Source: Sphingobacterium oryzagri (GTDB lineage: Bacteria; Bacteroidota; Bacteroidia; Sphingobacteriales; Sphingobacteriaceae). From it: a stretch of DNA of 64,000 nucleotides. This document shows positions 62,929 through 64,000 of the stretch, piece after piece; positions within the stretch are counted from its first letter, which is position 1, and every line of letters starts with the position of its first letter. The position numbers and the translations under genes are program-made. The notes beneath the pieces are model-generated. The model saw only the letters and a list, made by a program, of their open reading frames with translations, was not told where the DNA came from and did not search any database. The DNA is taken from assembly GCF_028736175.1 (NCBI RefSeq), contig NZ_CP117880.1, positions 2,356,001 to 2,420,000 of the forward strand. Reading direction: 5' to 3'.

Positions 62929-62960
62929 AAAGCCGATCCGCACGTGGATTGGCTTTTTTA
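62929..62960 (+). terminator. Terminator of the DUF2892-like gene
   Basis: AAAGCCGATCC at 62929-62939 pairs with GGATTGGCTTT at 62946-62956 with one G-U pair, followed by TTTT. Confidence 0.75.
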
Positions 62961-63024
62961 TGTGCTATTGTTAAATGACGTACAGCAAATCCACAATATT
63001 TAGTAGTTTTAATCAAAAAAGCGC

Positions 63025-63708
63025 ATGAAGAAACTGGTCGTGTTTACGGGAGCAGGCATTTCGGCCGAGAGCGGGCTGCAAACATTTCGCGGAGCAGATG
63101 GACTCTGGGAAGGCTATCGTGTGGAGGATGTAGCCACGCCGCAAGCTTGGAGAGCCGATCAAGCACGTGTACTCCATTTTTACAACATCAGGCGGCAACA
63201 ATGTATCGCCGCATCTCCCAATGCAGCACATCACGCCTTGAAAGCTTTGGAAGAATTTTACGATGTACATATCATCACCCAAAATATCGATGACTTGCAT
63301 GAGCGTGCCGGGAGCACTAGGGTTTTGCACCTGCATGGTGAAATCCGTAAAGCGCAATCGAGTTTAAATCCACGTTTCGTATATAACATGGCTGGCGATA
63401 CGTTAAACATCGGCGACACATGCGAACTCGGATCTCAATTACGCCCACACGTCGTTTGGTTCGGTGAAGCTGTTCCCAATCTGGAACACGCTGCATCTAT
63501 CACACAAGCGGCTGATATTTTTGTTGTAATCGGTTCTTCGCTGCAAGTCTACCCGGCAGCAAATTTGCTTTATGAAACGCACCGGGACTGCACAGTCTAT
63601 TTGATTGATCCGGAGGCTGATGTGATGCGCTTGGATTCGTCGATTATTAGGATTGCAAAACCCGCAACAACGGGAGTGGAGCTTTTACGTAAAATATTAG
63701 CCGAATAA
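63025..63708 (+). CDS. NAD-dependent protein deacylase, sirtuin family (SIRT5-like)
   Basis: The 227-residue sirtuin removes acyl groups from lysines with NAD. NAD-binding TGAGISAESGLQTFRGADGL is at the start, QNID at 86-89 and the catalytic His104 in HLHGEI. Y53 and R56 form the YxxR pair that favours succinyl and malonyl groups. The four zinc cysteines of E. coli CobB are missing: the segment 110-140 holds only C133. The module is therefore probably zinc-free, as in some Bacteroidota homologues. It is monocistronic. Confidence 0.93.
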   Translation: MKKLVVFTGAGISAESGLQTFRGADGLWEGYRVEDVATPQAWRADQARVLHFYNIRRQQCIAASPNAAHHALKALEEFYDVHIITQNIDDLHERAGSTRVLHLHGEIRKAQSSLNPRFVYNMAGDTLNIGDTCELGSQLRPHVVWFGEAVPNLEHAASITQAADIFVVIGSSLQVYPAANLLYETHRDCTVYLIDPEADVMRLDSSIIRIAKPATTGVELLRKILAE

Positions 63709-63852
63709 TATTCTTTTATCATTCATATATAGTTATTAATGAATTACTTAAGTTGTATATTTGGAATATATAATGCAGTTAAAAATAAATCCATAACGTA
63801 TCTAAGCTTCTTATGACCGAATAAAATTCGTAATTTGATGTATATGAAATAC

Positions 63853-63884
63853 AAAACCCTGATAATGAAATTTATCAGGGTTTT
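63853..63884. terminator. Bidirectional terminator near the right edge
   Basis: AAAACCCTGATA at 63853-63864 pairs perfectly with TATCAGGGTTTT at 63873-63884. It lies between the sirtuin gene and the partial minus-strand gene. Confidence 0.75.
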
Positions 63885-63909
63885 ATATAAATGATCAGTA
63901 GATGTAAAT

Positions 63910-64000
63910 TTAGGACTCATAGCGTGAAAATGCAGCGAAAAATGACTGCCTCATCACAGCAAACTGATCGACCACTGTTTTAATGAACGTCTCATCAATC
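63910..64000 (-). CDS. C-terminal end of an unidentified protein, cut by the window edge
   Basis: The minus-strand frame ending with TAA at 63910-63912 reads 29 codons from the edge, beginning IDETFIKTVVDQFA and ending AAFSRYES. It is open throughout, amphipathic-helical and followed by a good terminator. Too little is visible to name it. Confidence 0.45.
   Translation of the reverse strand, partial: IDETFIKTVVDQFAVMRQSFFAAFSRYES

Noticed and set aside
61656-63708. A defence island made of the ATP-cone nuclease and the SIR2 protein
   Set aside because: The genes are on opposite strands with a terminator and another gene between, and the sirtuin is a stand-alone deacylase with catalytic and desuccinylase residues, not a SIR2-effector fusion. 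The nuclease is treated on its own.
1-64000. CRISPR arrays, tRNA, rRNA, insertion sequences and riboswitches
   Set aside because: I looked for regularly spaced repeats, tRNA-like cloverleafs, transposase genes and known riboswitch cores on both strands and saw none. The only repeats are the REP-like units at 42.2 kb. A covariance-model scan could still reveal a weak RNA.

Overview
The window reads as a chromosomal segment of a Bacteroidota bacterium, most likely of the family Sphingobacteriaceae (Sphingobacterium or a close relative). The reasons are a SusC/SusD pair, promoter elements of the Bacteroidota type (TANNTTTG at about -7), family-specific proteins (DUF3822, the acyl-CoA reductase with its ferredoxin, a fused SpmA-SpmB protein), weak Shine-Dalgarno signals and uniform codon use. 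Nearly all of it is core genome. I see no prophage, insertion sequence, CRISPR array, tRNA or rRNA.

Layout. 0-6.9 kb: accA, an MscS channel, then a minus-strand run with pantothenate kinase, OsmC protein, methylglyoxal synthase, SpmAB, patatin and a GNAT enzyme. 7-12.5 kb: a MocR regulator, a double-domain universal stress protein, an ECF sigma factor with a partner that joins an inner-membrane anchor to a beta-barrel, and a HAD phosphatase. 12.6-18 kb: proline dehydrogenase, S4-aroB-thuA, and an AraC regulator divergent from a hexapeptide acetyltransferase. 18.7-23.7 kb: susC-susD. 23.8-29 kb: a PBP4-type peptidase, an MFS exporter, an orphan lutA-like gene and a Tat-exported TIM-barrel protein. 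29.2-34.2 kb: three tandem POT peptide transporters, each followed by its own terminator. 34.3-40.8 kb: a dolichol-phosphate-mannose-like glycosyltransferase, ruvB, RecD-like helicase, DUF3822-rsmD-coaD. 40.8-43.5 kb: a DEAD-box helicase, then an island of palindromic REP-like repeats next to a GIY-YIG endonuclease gene broken by one stop codon, then an outer-membrane protein. 44-49.9 kb: grpE-dnaJ, ftsE, acyl-CoA reductase, ferredoxin and a dicarboxylate symporter. 50-53.7 kb: a GH2 and a GH29 glycosidase. 53.8-59.3 kb: arginine decarboxylase divergent from argS, and two oxidoreductases. 59.4-64 kb: rnpB (RNase P RNA), an NtrC-type regulator, an ATP-cone/PD-(D/E)XK nuclease fusion, a sirtuin lacking the zinc cysteines and the tail of one further gene.

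How parts may work together. susCD at 18.7 kb and the GH2-GH29 pair at 50 kb share an AAACGTTT-centred palindrome upstream, so one LacI-type regulator may couple glycan import to glycan cleavage. The grpE-dnaJ operon and the nearby outer-membrane protein gene each have a sigma-54-like -24/-12 element, and a sigma-54-type activator is encoded at 59.9 kb; the link is inferred. Several minus-strand genes start exactly four bases after a perfect -7 element, which suggests leaderless mRNAs.

Most unusual items: the GIY-YIG/REP island, the ATP-cone nuclease, the sigma-54-like promoters, the bipartite sigma-factor partner, and the TRAH variant of the CoaD active-site motif.
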